NCBI GenBank assembly: GCA_963711635.1
Contig: CAVQEZ010000019.1
Coordinates: 186,001-250,000 of the forward strand
Length of the DNA: 64,000 bases
Direction of reading: 5' to 3'
From: CADEED01 sp963711635
GTDB lineage: Bacteria > Pseudomonadota > Gammaproteobacteria > Steroidobacterales > Steroidobacteraceae
The first letter of the stretch is position 1. Every line of letters begins with the position of its first letter. This document shows, piece by piece, positions 42,521 through 53,548 of this stretch. The notes under the pieces were generated by a model that saw only the letters and a program-made list of their open reading frames with translations, had not been told where the DNA came from and did not search any database. The position numbers and the translations under genes are program-made.

Positions 42521-43597
42521 TCACGGCGCGCCCAGTGCCTCGAGTTGGGCCGACCGATATGGCGTGGTGTCCGGGAGATCGATGTCGGGCTCGAGGTCGC
42601 CGTAGACCAGTTGGCCTTGGGGGGAGCCCAGGAGGTTGTTGGGCACGCCGGGTTCGATGGCGCTGACGCGGTGGAGCCGCGCCATCTGGTCCTCGCCCAG
42701 GAAGACATCGCGCGCGCCGAGGAGTTCGTCCAGCTGTCCACGGGTGCGGATGCCATGGATGGGGATCACTCTCGGCTCGCGCTGGCGGAGCCACGCACTC
42801 GCAATCTGGCCCGAGGTGCACCCGATCTCGTCGGCAATGACATCGACGGTCCGGGCGATGGCGAGGTTCCTCTCGGTGAGGCGGTGCTGGTTGCCGGCGG
42901 CGCGTCGAGAGTCGTCGAGCGAGTCATCGGCGCGGGTGTACTTGCCGGTGAGCACGCCCGCGCCAAGAGGTGCCCACGCGGTGACCGAGATCCCGAGCGC
43001 ATTGGCGGCGGGGAGCTGCTCTCGTTCGGCAGACCGCTCGATGAGGCTGTATTCGACCTGCAGCGCGACGAAGGGGTTCCATCCGTGGAATGCGGCGAGG
43101 GTGTTCGCCTGCGCCGCGAACCAGGCCGGCGAGTCGGAGATCCCGACGGAGTTGACCTTGCCCGCCCGGATCAGATCGTCGAGGCTGCGCATGATCTCCT
43201 CGACAGGGGTCACGTGGTCCCAGGCGTGGACCCACAGCAGGTCGAGGTAGTCGGTGCGGAGCCTGCGCAGGCTCGCTTCGGCCGACTGACGCAGGTTCTT
43301 GCGCGAGTTCCCGGCCGCGTTCGGGTCGCCCGGTCGCATGGCGAGCGTGTACTTGGTGGCAACGACCCAACGCTCCCGGTCGGCTTCGACAAAGGCGCCG
43401 ACGATCTCCTCGGACTGGCCTTCGTGGTACTTGTTCGCAGTGTCGACGAAGTTGCCGCCGGCCTCGGCGAAGCGCTCCAGGATCCGGTGGCTCTCCTTCT
43501 CGTCGGCGCCGAACCCCCACGCGTCACCCATGCTCATGGTGCCGAGGCAGATCTCGGACACTCGCAGGCCGCTCGGCCCGAGAAGCTTGTAGCGCAT
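42521..43597 (-). CDS. Aldo/keto reductase
   Basis: 358 residues, intact, MRYKLLGPSGLRVSEICLGT. The catalytic tetrad of the AKR barrel is visible: Asp in GGNFVDTANKYHEG (with Tyr), Lys in RWVVATKYTLAM, and His in LLWVHAWDHVTP. The C-terminal NADPH site (IPIHGIRTRGQLDE) is present. It resembles the YajO/Tas-type branch. It reduces aldehydes or ketones with NADPH; the natural substrate is unknown. The upstream neighbour is a broken hypothetical gene. Confidence 0.93.
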   Translation of the reverse strand: MRYKLLGPSGLRVSEICLGTMSMGDAWGFGADEKESHRILERFAEAGGNFVDTANKYHEGQSEEIVGAFVEADRERWVVATKYTLAMRPGDPNAAGNSRKNLRQSAEASLRRLRTDYLDLLWVHAWDHVTPVEEIMRSLDDLIRAGKVNSVGISDSPAWFAAQANTLAAFHGWNPFVALQVEYSLIERSAEREQLPAANALGISVTAWAPLGAGVLTGKYTRADDSLDDSRRAAGNQHRLTERNLAIARTVDVIADEIGCTSGQIASAWLRQREPRVIPIHGIRTRGQLDELLGARDVFLGEDQMARLHRVSAIEPGVPNNLLGSPQGQLVYGDLEPDIDLPDTTPYRSAQLEALGAP

Positions 43598-43609
43598 CGT
43601 CCCGCCTCC

Positions 43610-43935
43610 CTAACTCGGCCGCGCCGCGGTCTCGGAGAGACCGCCGGCCAGCTCTCGGCTGATTTTGAAGTACGCGTTCTCGGCGGCGGCCGCGTCGAAG
43701 AAGCGGGTCGGGTTTTTTCACCTTGTGCTGGACGATGACGAGCATCGGTGGCGCACAGCGTGCGCGCCGCCTCGCCGATGAGGTCGCCGACGAAGCGCAC
43801 GTCGGGCGCGTCGAACTCGACATCCCAATGGGGCCCTGCGCCACTGCCTTGAGGCGTGATCGTGACAAAGTCGTTCGCGTCACCGAACGCGCCGAGCATC
43901 GAGTGCGCGACACCCTTCGCCGCCCCTACATACAT
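43610..43935 (-). pseudogene. Small hypothetical gene, frameshifted or two remnants
   Basis: From the ATG at 43935: MYVGAAKGVAHSMLGAFGDA, then GPHWDVEFDAPDVRFVGDLI and GEAARTLCA. After an indel near 43,745 another frame offers MLVIVQHKVKKP, and after a second near 43,715 TRFFDAAAAENAYFKISREL to a TAG at 43,610. Either one short protein carries two slips in the GGGTTTTTTC region, or these are the ends of two decayed genes. No family is recognised. It overlaps the SnoaL-like gene stop by 10 nt. Confidence 0.5.
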
Positions 43936-44393
43936 ACGTTCGTTTCCGTTTCGTCAGGGAGCACGCCGAGCTGGCGCATCATGGTTGCGGCGTCCCAGTA
44001 GATGATCTCCTCCTCTACGAGCCCGTCGCCGCCGATGCGGAAGACCAGACAGTTCTCGACCTCGACTCGCCGGCCTGTGGGTGGAAGGCCGAGGAACTCG
44101 CCCTCGTGGGTGCCGGTGAGGGTGCACTGGACGCACATGCGGTCGTCGGTCGAGAAGAGGTCACGCGCCACTAGATGGACGTCGGGGAAGATCCGGAACC
44201 ACTCCTGCATCGCCTCTCGGATCGCGTCCCTACCTCTCGCTGTCTCTCCCGTCGCCACGTTCCGCTGCACCGCGTCTTCGGAGAAATGGGTCGCCACCCT
44301 GGCTGCGTCATGGGTGTTCACGCTTCTCTGGTCGAGGTGGGACTGGAACTGCTCGCGGGTCATGTCGGTGAAGCGGAGCGTCATCTCGGTCAT
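43926..44393 (-). CDS. SnoaL-like polyketide cyclase / ester cyclase family protein
   Basis: 155 residues from the ATG at 44393 (MTEMTLRFTDMTREQFQSHL). The NTF2-like fold is indicated by the helix RDAIREAMQEWFRIFPDVHL and strands VQCTLTGTHEGEFLGLPPTG then VEVENCLVFRIGGDGLVEEE, ending IIYWDAATMMRQLGVL. These proteins catalyse aldol cyclisation or isomerisation, or are stress-linked ester cyclases. An ATG at 44435 is possible but would overlap a 20-bp palindrome that looks like an operator. Confidence 0.84.
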   Translation of the reverse strand: MTEMTLRFTDMTREQFQSHLDQRSVNTHDAARVATHFSEDAVQRNVATGETARGRDAIREAMQEWFRIFPDVHLVARDLFSTDDRMCVQCTLTGTHEGEFLGLPPTGRRVEVENCLVFRIGGDGLVEEEIIYWDAATMMRQLGVLPDETETNVCM

Positions 44394-44425
44394 GGGCTGA
44401 GTGTCCACCCTGGCGACCCTCGGTT

Positions 44426-44445
44426 CATCCGCCATTTGGCGGATG
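44426..44445. promoter_or_regulatory. 20-bp perfect inverted repeat between divergent genes
   Basis: CATCCGCCATTTGGCGGATG has 8-bp arms and a 4-nt centre. It lies 33 nt before the SnoaL-like start and 55 nt before the divergent LuxR-type regulator, so it is a good candidate operator for one or both. Confidence 0.6.
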
Positions 44446-44499
44446 TTGCCGTGGGCATGAGCGCGAGGATCGTGGGAGGCTCCGCGTGCTGGAGGGGTG

Positions 44500-47400
44500 A
44501 TGGCTGAGATCGGGCCAGGGGGAATTGACCGTGCCGGGGTCGCTCCCTCGTCCTGGATCCAGGCGCGGACGCTCACGTTCCTGCTGACCGACGTGGAGGG
44601 TTCGTCGCGCCTGTGGCAGGACGACCCGAGCGCGGCGTCGGTGGCGTTGGAGCGAAGGCAACGGATCATCTCCGATTCGACGTCGTGTCACGGCGGCATG
44701 CTGCCGTTGGAGCAGGGGGAGGGCGATAGCTCCGTGTCGGTGTTCGCCCGCGGCGTCGGACGCGGCGGATTGCGCTCTCGACATCCAGCAGTTGCTCGCG
44801 GCCGAGTCGTGGCCCGCTGGTGCGGAGCTGCGCGTGCGGATCGCGCTCCACACCGGTGAGGCCGATGTGCGTCCAGACGGCACCTATCGGGGCGCGGTGC
44901 TGAACCGGTGCGCCCGATTGCGGTCGATCGGTCACGGTGGGCAGACCCTCGTGTCGCAGGCCACCTACGAGGTCTTGGTCGACGGCCTGGCTGATGATGT
45001 CGCGGTCCGCGATATGGGTGTGCATCGCCTGCGAGACCTGGCGCGCCCCGAGCATGTCTGGCAGCTCTGTCACCGTGAACGAACCGACACGTTCCCACCG
45101 TTGCGCTCGGTCGAACCGGTCGCCAACAACCTGCCCGTTCCGCTCACATCGTTCGTGGGGCGGGAAGCCGAGATCGACGCCGTGAGCACGCTCGTGGGGG
45201 AGTCTCGGCTGGTGACCCTCACCGGCGCTGGTGGCTGCGGCAAGACCCGGCTCGCTGTCGCGGTCGCCGCCGGCGTGGCCGACGAGCACCCCGACGGCGT
45301 CTGCTGGGTCGACCTCGCTCCGCTGAGCGACCCGTCGCTCGTACCCGCCGCTCTTGCCGGAGTGCTGGGTGTGCCCGAATCACCGATGGAGCCGATCACC
45401 GACACCGTGGTCGCCTATCTGTCGAGCCGCCGAGCGCTGGTGGGGTCTGGACAACTGCGAGCACCTCATCGAGGCCTGCGCCGCGTCTGGCGGCAACCGC
45501 TCATCGAGGGCTGTGCGGGCGTGACGGGTGCTGGCCACCAGCCGGGAGCTGCTCGGCGTCGCGGGTGAGACGCCTGGGCGGTGCCGCCCCTGTCGCTGCC
45601 CGCCGACGGATCGTTGGGCGAACGGCCTGCGAGTCGGTGCGGCTCTTCGTCGACCGGGCCCGCTCGTCCCGACCGAACTTCGCGCTGACCGACGAGAACG
45701 CCGCCGACCGTGGCCGAGATCTGCACGCCGCCTCGACGGCATCCCTCTCGCCATCGAGCTGGCCGCGGCCCGCACCCGAGTGCTGACCGTGCGGCGAGAT
45801 CGCCGAAGGTCTCGCCGACCGCTTCCACCTTCTGACCGGTGGCGGCCGCTGCGGCGCTGCCGCGTCAGCGCACCCTCGAAGGCTCGGTCGACTGGAGCCA
45901 CGACCTCCTCGACGACGACCGAAGCAGGCCGTGTTCCGCCGCTTGGCCGTGTTCGCCGGCGGCTTCACCCTCGACGAGGCGGAGGCCGTGTGCGCCGGCG
46001 ACGAGGTCGCTGCTAGCCGCGTGCTCGATCTGCTGAGCGACGCTGGTGGACCGGTCCCTTGTCCAGCTCGTCGACGACACTGGACGCAGACCCGCTACCG
46101 GCTGCTCGAGACGATCCGCGCCTACGCCCGCCACAAGCTCGACCGAGGCTGGCGAAGCCGCGGAGACGCGGGATCGGCACCTCGACTACTACGTCGCGCT
46201 TCGCCGAGCGGGCAGCACGGGACTGCGAGGGGGGCGATCTGCTCGCCTGGCTGGCCCGGGTCGACGCGGAGATCGACAACCTGCGCGCTGCTCTGGACTG
46301 GAGCACCGACTCTGCTGGTCGGGACCGGGGCGTCCGCATGGTCGCGACTTCTCACGCTGTACCTGTTCGCGCGCAGCGACCTCGCGATCGGACGCGCCCG
46401 CCTCGAGGCGACCCTGCGACGGCCCGAGACGCGATGAGGTCGACCTGGCTGGCACGCTCGGCGCGCTCTGCATCGTCTGCTACCGCGCCGGCGACATGGT
46501 CAAGGCGGCGCGACTACGGCGACGAGGCGGTTGCGATCGGGCGCCGACTCGGCGATGCGGCCACGCTGGGCCGAGCTCTCCACTGGCGCGGGTGGGCCCG
46601 GTTCTGGGGCGATGCCGACCTGCGGGGTGGCGTGGTCCGACTTCGAGGAAGCGGCAGCCACGCTCGCGCCAGACCGACGATCAGCTGTTCCAGGCACTGA
46701 ACCTGGCGGTTCTCGCCTGGTCCTACGTCGACACGAGCGAAGCCACCGCGCCCGAGCGTTGCTCGACGAAGGCTTGGCGCTCACGCGACGTCGTCAACGT
46801 CCCGCACGCCCGCTGCTACTGCCTCCTCGTCCGCGGTACCCTCGACATGCTGGAAGGCGGATCGACCCTGCCAACGCTGGCCTCGACGAAGCCCTCGAGC
46901 TGGCCAGACGCGATCGGCGACCACTACGCCGAGCTCTTCGCCCGCGGCTTCCTCGCGTACACGCATCTCTTCGGCGGCCGGTACACGGACAGCCGGGACC
47001 TGTGCGAACGCGGGCTGCGGGCCGCACTCGACAATCGCAGCCCCATGGGCGAGGCCTTCATGCGAATGGCCCTCGGACATCTCGCGTTCGCGGAAGGCGC
47101 GCTCGAAGCCGCCGACGGAGCAGCTCGAAGCCTGCGTTTCAGCTCTTCGTCCACCTGTGGCAGGGTGCCGCCGCGATGTGTCGCGCCGTCCAGGCGCAGG
47201 TTGCCGCGGCACGGTCGCAGCCGGCCGAAGCAGGCCAGCGCGCCGCGGACGCACTCCGTCTTGCCGAGAAGACCGACACGGTCAATGCGATCGCGTGGGC
47301 ACTCGTCGCCTGAGGCGTCGCTAGCCCAACTCGAAGGCGACCCCCACCGCGCCGAGGACCTCCTTCACGAGGCGCTCGAGCTCGCACAGGCCAGACGGGC

Positions 47401-47922
47401 CATCGTGTTCTTCATGGGCGACTCACTCGAAGATCTCGCGGCGGCAGTCGCTGACCAGGAGTCGCTTCGAGGACGCGGCCCGCCTGCTCGGTGCCGCCCA
47501 AACTCTGCGCGACGACATCGGCTGCCCTCGCTTCCCGGTGCACGAGCCATCCCACGAAACGTGCACCGAGGTGGTCCGTGACGGCCTCGGAGCGGATGCG
47601 TTCGACGCAGGCGTGGACCGCGGGCGCCAGCGCTCGGCGATCGACGACGCGGTCGCCTACGCCCGCCGAGGACGGGGACATCGCAAGCGACCCAACACAC
47701 GGCTGGGAAAGCCTGACCCCCACCGAGCTCCAAGTGGTCGAGCTCGTCGCCTCCGGTCTCACCAATCCCCAGATCGGCGAGCGGCTGTTCATCTCCAAGC
47801 GCACCGTGCAGACGCACGTCGCGCACGTGTTCACCAAGTTGGGCGTGTCCACTCGCGCCGCCCTCGCCGCCGACGCCGCCGGGCGAGACCAGTCGAGGCA
47901 GGAACCGATTGCTCGCGCATGA
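44500..47922 (+). CDS. Cyclase-domain / NTPase / TPR / LuxR giant regulator (heavily frameshifted)
   Basis: ATG at 44500 after GGAGGGG. About 1,140 residues in order: a class III cyclase-like domain (TLTFLLTDVEGSSRLWQDD, LEQGEGDSSVSVF, RIALHTGEADVRPDG, AVLNRCARL), an STAND-type NTPase with Walker A TLTGAGGCGKTRLAV, AIELAAARTRVL, and TPR-like repeats. A C-terminal LuxR helix-turn-helix (LTPTELQVVELVASGLTNPQ, then ISKRTVQTHVAHVFTKLG) ends it. The usual substrate Lys before GDG is replaced (EQGEGD), so cyclase activity is doubtful. More than ten indels from 45,440 to 47,500 prevent a single frame. Confidence 0.8.
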
Positions 47923-47970
47923 ACGCCGGCAACAACAACTCGTGTCGTCCGCAGTTAGGGCCAGCAATGG

Positions 47971-48063
47971 GTGGTAACCACAGCCGCCTTCCACGCCCCC
48001 AGATGGGACGAGCCCGACCGGTTCGCCGACGAGGTCGGCGCCTTCACGATCGAGTGCGCCTGA
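47971..48063 (+). pseudogene. Possible alpha/beta-hydrolase C-terminal remnant
   Basis: A 30-codon stretch from GTG at 47971 reads FHAPRWDEPDRFADEVGAFT near its end. This resembles the last helix of alpha/beta hydrolases (HAPxWExPxRFAxEVxxFL). No hydrolase body precedes it. Either a decayed tail or coincidence. Confidence 0.3.
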
Positions 48064-48133
48064 AGGTCTCACCGGAGCTGTGGCTGAGAAGCGAGGTCAG
48101 GGCGACCACGACGGCATCGACCCGTGGAACGTG

Positions 48134-48256
48134 ACAAGTGAGTGCGTCAGTCAGTCAGTCAGTGGGCTGCCGACAGAACTCGGATTCCGTTCCCTCTGCA
48201 GGGATTCTCGATGCGCCTGCCCAGCGCTTCCCACGCTAGGTCTCGAGATTTCCCAC
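48134..48256 (+). repeat. Intergenic element copy R3 (complete)
   Basis: The gap of about 410 bp between the LuxR-type gene and the next minus-strand gene holds a GTCA tract (CAGTCAGTCAGTCAGTGG), block A (48166-48183, GCTGCCGACAGAACTCGG), a 43-nt spacer and block B (48227-48256, CTTCCCACGCTAGG then TCTCGAGATTTCCCAC). It ends 79 nt from the stop of the minus-strand membrane protein. Confidence 0.82.
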
Positions 48257-48335
48257 CACAGACGGATCCGGACCGATGGCTACGACATCTTCGCGCCGGC
48301 GACTGCACGGTTGAGAGGCTCGCTCCCCGGGTCTG

Positions 48336-48560
48336 CTAAGTGAAGGTCGCGCAGCACGACTCTCCGGTCACGGGATTGATGAGCTGCGGAGCCTGCGGTG
48401 GCGGCAGCGGCGCCAGGGTCGTGACGGGCGGTGCGGGCTGAGGCGTCCGCTCAGCGTCACCGGAGCCGGATCCCGCGAGTAGGAGCACGACGCTCACACT
48501 CACGACGATCACGAGTGCAAGTACAGGAGCGAACCAAGAGCTGCGCAAGATCGTGGGCAT
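48336..48560 (-). CDS. Small single-pass membrane protein
   Basis: 74 residues from the ATG at 48560, preceded by GGAAGG. MPTILRSSWFAPVLALVIVV leads one membrane helix (to about residue 28). A Pro-rich external tail ending NPVTGESCCATFT carries a Cys pair. It is not a lipoprotein, since no lipobox is present. The function is unknown. It is divergent from the BTAD regulator. Confidence 0.62.
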   Translation of the reverse strand: MPTILRSSWFAPVLALVIVVSVSVVLLLAGSGSGDAERTPQPAPPVTTLAPLPPPQAPQLINPVTGESCCATFT

Positions 48561-48746
48561 GGCACCTTCCTTCGGTTGGATGCAATGACCCTGAACCACG
48601 CCGCCAGAGGTTCTCTTGAGGCTCGCTGGAAAGCGCTTGAGACCGTCGAAGGATCACCTGGCGTGAGCAGCGAGGAGCACTGGATCTGTGGCGACGCACA
48701 TACCATCGAGGGCGGCAGGCGCGCCTGCCTCTCGCGAAGGAGGGTC

Positions 48747-51700
48747 GTGGAGTTCCGGATCCTTGGGCCCTTGGAAGTCGTGTCCGATGCAGGTCTGGTC
48801 GACGTCTCGGGAGGCAAGCCTCGAGCGCTGCTCGGTCTCTTGCTCGTGCACGCCAATCGTGTGGTCTCCCACGATCGGCTCATCGATGATCTCTGGGACG
48901 GCGCACCTCCGAAGTCCGCTACTGCGACGTTGCAGACCTATGTGTCGCAACTGCGTCGATCGCTGCATTTGGAGTCGCTCCACACCCGCAGTCGTGGCTA
49001 TGTACTCGAAGTGGAGACGGGCGGGCTCGACGCCCTCGCGGTCGAGCGAACGTTCCAGGAAGTTGCTAGGGCTGTCGGAGCCGCTCCGGACTGGATCGCC
49101 GCGGAACTCGACGGAGCACTCTCGCGTTGGCGGGGACCCGCGCTGGCCGACTTCGAGGATGCGTCGTGGGCGCAGGCCGAGAGAGCTCGGCTCGACGGGT
49201 TGCGGCTCTCGGCGATCGAGGATCTCATCGACGCTCGCATGCAAATGGGAGAGCACGCCGCGGTCGTCGTAGAGCTCGAGTCGCTTGCCAGGGAGCACCC
49301 CATGCGGGAGCGGTTCAGCGCTCAGCTCATGACGGCGCTGTACCGGTGCGACCGGCAGGCCGACGCGTTGCGGGCATACGCCCGGCTGCGTCGTCACCTC
49401 GGAGACGAGCTGGGCATCGATCCGAGCGAGGATCTCGCCCGACTCGAGCAGGCGATCCTGCGCCAAGAGCCCGACCTTCGCTGGCGTGGCGCGCTCCGGG
49501 CTCGCCAGGCCCTGCACTCCGAGGTCCCGAGCGGGACCGTGACCTTTCTGTTCACGGACATCGTCGACTCGGCTGCCCTCTGGGAGAAGCAGCCCGACGC
49601 CATGGAGCGGGCCGTCGCGCGCCAAGAAGAGCTGATCCGATCGTCAGTCGATGTCCACGGTGGATTCGTGGTCAAGACGACCGGAGACGGCATCATGGCT
49701 GCGTTCGCCGATGCGTCGAGCGGCGTCGCCGCGGCAATTGAAGCGCAACGCTCGCTCGGCGGAGAAACCTTGTCCGTGCCGATCGCAGTTCGAGCGGGTT
49801 TGCATACCGGCGAGGCGCACGCCGAAGGGGGTGACTATCGCGGACCGACGATCAACCGCGCTGCACGGGTCGCGGGAATCGCGGCATGGCGGCCAGATCC
49901 TCGTGTCCGAGACGACCGCCCGTCTTGTCGATGACGGGACCTTTCGTGATCTCGGCGAGTATCGCCTCCGGGGAGTGCCGTCCATGCGTCTCTTCCAGGT
50001 CGTAGCTCCCGAGCTCCCCGGCGAGTTCCCGCCGTTGGCGGCGGTCGCCGTCGACCTACCGACCATGCTGACGAGTTTCATCGGTCGCCGCAGCGAGATC
50101 GACCAAGTGGTCCAGCTCGTCGAAGGCCACCGGCTGGTCACGCTCACCGGCCCAGGCGGGTGTGGAAAGACACGTCTGGCAATCGAGATCGCCACTGAGC
50201 TGAGCGATGGGTTCTCCGACGGCGTCCGATACGCCGACCTCGCCGCCGTGTCCAACCCGACGCGGGTGGCCGATGCCGTGGCTTCTGCGCTCGGGCTCGC
50301 GAACGACCGAATCGAGATCGATGCCACCAATCGCCTTGGCGACTATTTCGCAGATCGCGCACTCCTGTGCGTACTGGACAACTGTGAACACGTACTGCAG
50401 GCGTGCGCCGCGCTCAGCGAGACCCTCGTACGTCGACTTGGCGCGAGCCGTGTTCTCGCAACCAGCCGGGAGCCGCTCGGCGTCGTCGGTGAGCAGGTGT
50501 ACGTCGTGCCGGCCCTCGACACCGATGCAGAAGGAGTGCGGCTCTTCACAGATCGCGCCTCAGAGGTGCTGTCGACTTTCGCCATCGACGATACGAGGAG
50601 AGCAACGATCGCGGAGATTTGCGAGCAGCTCGACGGCATGCCGCTCGCCATCGAGCTTGCCGCTGTCCGGGTCACGCACCTCTCGCCCGCGCAGATACTC
50701 GACCGTCTCGACGACCGCTTGCGCCTGCTCAGTGGATCTCGCCGTCTCCCGCGACATCAAACCCTGGAAGCGGCCCTGGCCTGGAGCCACGACCTGCTCG
50801 ACGAGAGGGATCGGACCGTGCTGCGCCGCCTCTCGCTCTTTCCCGCCAGCTTTTCGCTGGAGGCCGCGGAGGCCGTTGCCGGCACCAACGACGTGGTCGA
50901 TGCGCTGGGCTCGTTGGTCGAGAAATCGCTCGTGCAGATCACCGACGACGACGAGCAATTCCGCTATCGCCTTCTCGAGACGGTCCGCATGTACGCGCAG
51001 GCCAAGTTGTCCGAGGCTGGCGAGTGCGACGAATGCCGAGCACGTCATCGCGTCTGGATTGTCAGCTGGCTCGAGTCCCTACCGCTCGAGGAACGCTGGT
51101 TCGGCGATAGCGACCGCCTCACGGTCGAGTACCCGAACCTCCGCGCGGCCCTCGAATGGTCGGAGGAGCTCGGCGATCATGAGGCTCTGGCCCGTATTGC
51201 CGCGGGGATCGATTGGTATCGCAGCGATGACTGGCGCGAGGGAGCCCGCTGGTGTGGAGTCGCCGCCGAGTCGACGTTCCCTCTTCCCTTGCACCTTCGA
51301 CTTCAACTTTGCGTCGCCCTTTGGCTGCTGAGCCGAAATGCGTTCTACGGATCCGCCGACTGGGCCGCTCGCAAGAACTGGGTGGAACGCGCGATCGAGA
51401 CGTCCGGCGGGCAACCGAGCCCTCCTCTTGCTTTGGCCCTGACAGCCAGGGGCGCCATCGCCGCCATCGAGCTCGACCAAGCGAAAGAAGAACTGCTCGT
51501 TCGGCGAGCGGTCGAATCGGTGGAGGCAGGCGCCGAGATGAGCGCACGATTTTCGGCGCCATGGCGCATGTACTGCGGCTTGCTGGGAGGCATGACCTAC
51601 TCGGGACTCGAACGCGGACAATACCGAGACGTGCTCGCCTCCATTGACGACGCGGAACCGACCGAGCGCCACTACCTCGGCGGTATCGAAGCCGCGCCCC

Positions 51701-52229
51701 CGGATGCGCGGTACCAGGGGTTACGGGCAACGCTTTGCGTCTGCCTCGCGGTCCACCGCATGGTCAGTGGGGACGCAGACGGCGCGGCCGCGGTCGCCCG
51801 CAAGGCGATCGACGCCACGATCTCCTTGCGTCGATTCGCGCCGGAGCTGCCGATGGCATTGGAGCTCGTCCTGGCGCTCGACACCGAGGACAGCCGCGAC
51901 GCAGCGCACAGGGAGCTGCTCATCTACGACAAGGCTGCGCGGCGCGCTGGACTGGAGCCTTGGTCGGGAGACCGTCGTGCTCTATGGCGGGATGCTTGCC
52001 GCGCTTCGCGAGGACTGGGAAGAGGCGGCGCGGCTGATGGCCGCAGGTGAGCAATGCATCGGGAGACCGCCGCTGACGACGGCGTTGCTCTATCAAGCTT
52101 TCCGCGACCGAGTCCGAGCCGTACTGAGCCCGCTGCGCGCCCGAGCATTCCGCGAGGAAGGCCGCCGCGCTCGATCTCGACGCCGCGCGACAGGCAGCGT
52201 TGCATTTGACAACGGACCCGGCCGGGTGA
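48747..52229 (+). CDS. AfsR/SARP (BTAD) regulator fused to class III cyclase and NTPase domains (frameshifted)
   Basis: GTG at 48747 after AAGGAGGG. About 1,160 residues: an OmpR-type winged helix (VEFRILGPLEVVSDAG), BTAD (ERTFQEVARAVGAAPDWI to LGIDPSEDLARLEQAIL), a class III cyclase domain with intact metal and substrate motifs (FLFTDIVDSAALW, VVKTTGDGIMAAF, GPTINRAARVAG), a STAND NTPase (TLTGPGGCGKTRLAIEI, LLCVLDNCEHVL, SREPLGVVGEQVY), and a TPR-rich tail ending ALDLDAARQAALHLTTDPAG. Indels at about 49,880, 51,960 and 52,160 are the only breaks. It combines DNA binding with possible cAMP production or nucleotide sensing. Confidence 0.84.
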
Positions 52230-52442
52230 GTTGTCGGCCGTCGGTTCGGTGAGCTGTCGGTCGGTCGGAGTGAGTGGGTGAGTGAGTAGGTAGCGAGTAG
52301 TCAGTCAGTTGGTGAGTGAGTAAGTGTGAGTGAGTGAGTGAGTGAGTGAGTGGGTTACCGACGGAACTCGGTTGGCGTTGCGGTAGAACGCACCGTGGGG
52401 CTCTCAAAGGGAATTTCCCACGCTAACCCGCGAGATTTCCCA
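52230..52442 (+). repeat. Intergenic element copy R4 (complete, longest tract)
   Basis: The tetranucleotide tract begins at the stop codon of the BTAD regulator (GGGTGAG) and includes seven consecutive GTGA units at 52326-52352. Block A follows (52354-52371, GTTACCGACGGAACTCGG), then a 42-nt spacer and block B (52414-52442). It lies between convergent genes, 133 nt from the MBL gene stop. No other feature is seen in the 345-bp gap. Confidence 0.85.
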
Positions 52443-52574
52443 TCCAACTTCGGCACGGCATCTCGTCCGCGTCGTTCGTCCGGCGATACGACGACCGTGG
52501 TGCTCGCGCGATCATGCAGGTGCCGCGTTTCCGCAGCGCACATGTTCGTCAAGGTCCGAGCGTCCATCCGCGCC

Positions 52575-53548
52575 TCAGAACGAGTAACGGCTCCCGACGG
52601 CCGAAGGTACGACGATCGGCTCCCCGAACGCGTTCAACAAGGCGTGCACGGCGCGGAAGCCGGTGCCAGTGTGCCGGCACGATCTGCTGCGGCTCGAACG
52701 ATCGGAGCCCCGCGACCGTCTCGGGGATGATGCGCTCGAGGCTCCCGACGAGGTGCAGCCCTCCGAAGACACAGAAGATGGGCACCTCAGGAAATCTCGA
52801 CCACGCGTGGAGGAGCACGTTCACGATCCCCGCATGTGAGCAGGCACTGAAGACCACGAGACCCCGTTCCCGCACCTCGACCGCCAGGTAGCGCTCGTCC
52901 ATGAGCAGTGGATCGGGCTCCCACGGCTGAGACGGGTCTTGGCGGGCGACGTGGTCCATGCGTCCCTTCTCGAACGGCGTGACCCGCGGGATCTCGCCGC
53001 TCAGGTAGAAGCACCCGTCGAGCAGGATCCGTTCGTCACCGTCGTTCACGAGCTCCGCGCCACGACGAGCGAGATCGGCGGGAGACGGACCTGCTCGAAC
53101 AGCGCGACCCGTCCGTCGCCGAGACGCGCGCCCCGTTGGACAAACATCTCCGGGTTGACGTGGCACGGTACGGATCGGGTTCCACGAGTGATCTCGTCGA
53201 GCATCGCCGTGAGCACGCCCATGTGGTCCCAGTGCCCGTGGCTGATCGCGATCTCTTCGACGTCGTCGAGGCGGACGCCGAGGTTCTTGCAGTTGCGCAG
53301 CAGGATGGGACCCTCGACGCCAGCGTCGAAGAGGAGCTGTGTCGCACCGCGTCGGCCTGCACCTCCAGCATCAGCGACAGACCGAGCTGGGCGCAGCAGA
53401 GAGTCGATCCGGAGAGCTCGTGCGCACCTGCGGCGATGACATTCTCGAACTCGTGCGCCACGTGTTCGGGCGTGCTCGAGTAGCTGTCGGTCAGGTTGTC
53501 GGTGAGCACATCGACGGTGAGCGTGTCGACCGACCGAAGTGAAGTCAT
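52575..53548 (-). CDS. MBL-fold metallohydrolase (frameshifted)
   Basis: It starts MTSLRSVDTLTVDVLTDNLT. In other frames it continues through LRNCKNLGVRLDDVEEIAIS, the zinc motif HGHWDHMGVL (HxHxDH), GERILLDGCFYLSGEIPRVT, VVFSACSHAGIVNVLLHA with a further His ligand, FCVFGGLHLVG, and PAHWHRF, ending FGEPIVVPSAVGSRYSF. This is the layout of the MBL branch containing the tetrahydromethanopterin-pathway homologue (beta-RFAP-synthase-like annotation). Enzyme activity is unassigned. Indels lie near 53,330, 53,090 and 52,640. Confidence 0.82.

Noticed and set aside
52260..52442. CRISPR array
   Set aside because: The repeats are 4-nt units without unique spacers of constant length. Blocks A and B occur once per locus, kilobases apart, and no cas genes are seen.
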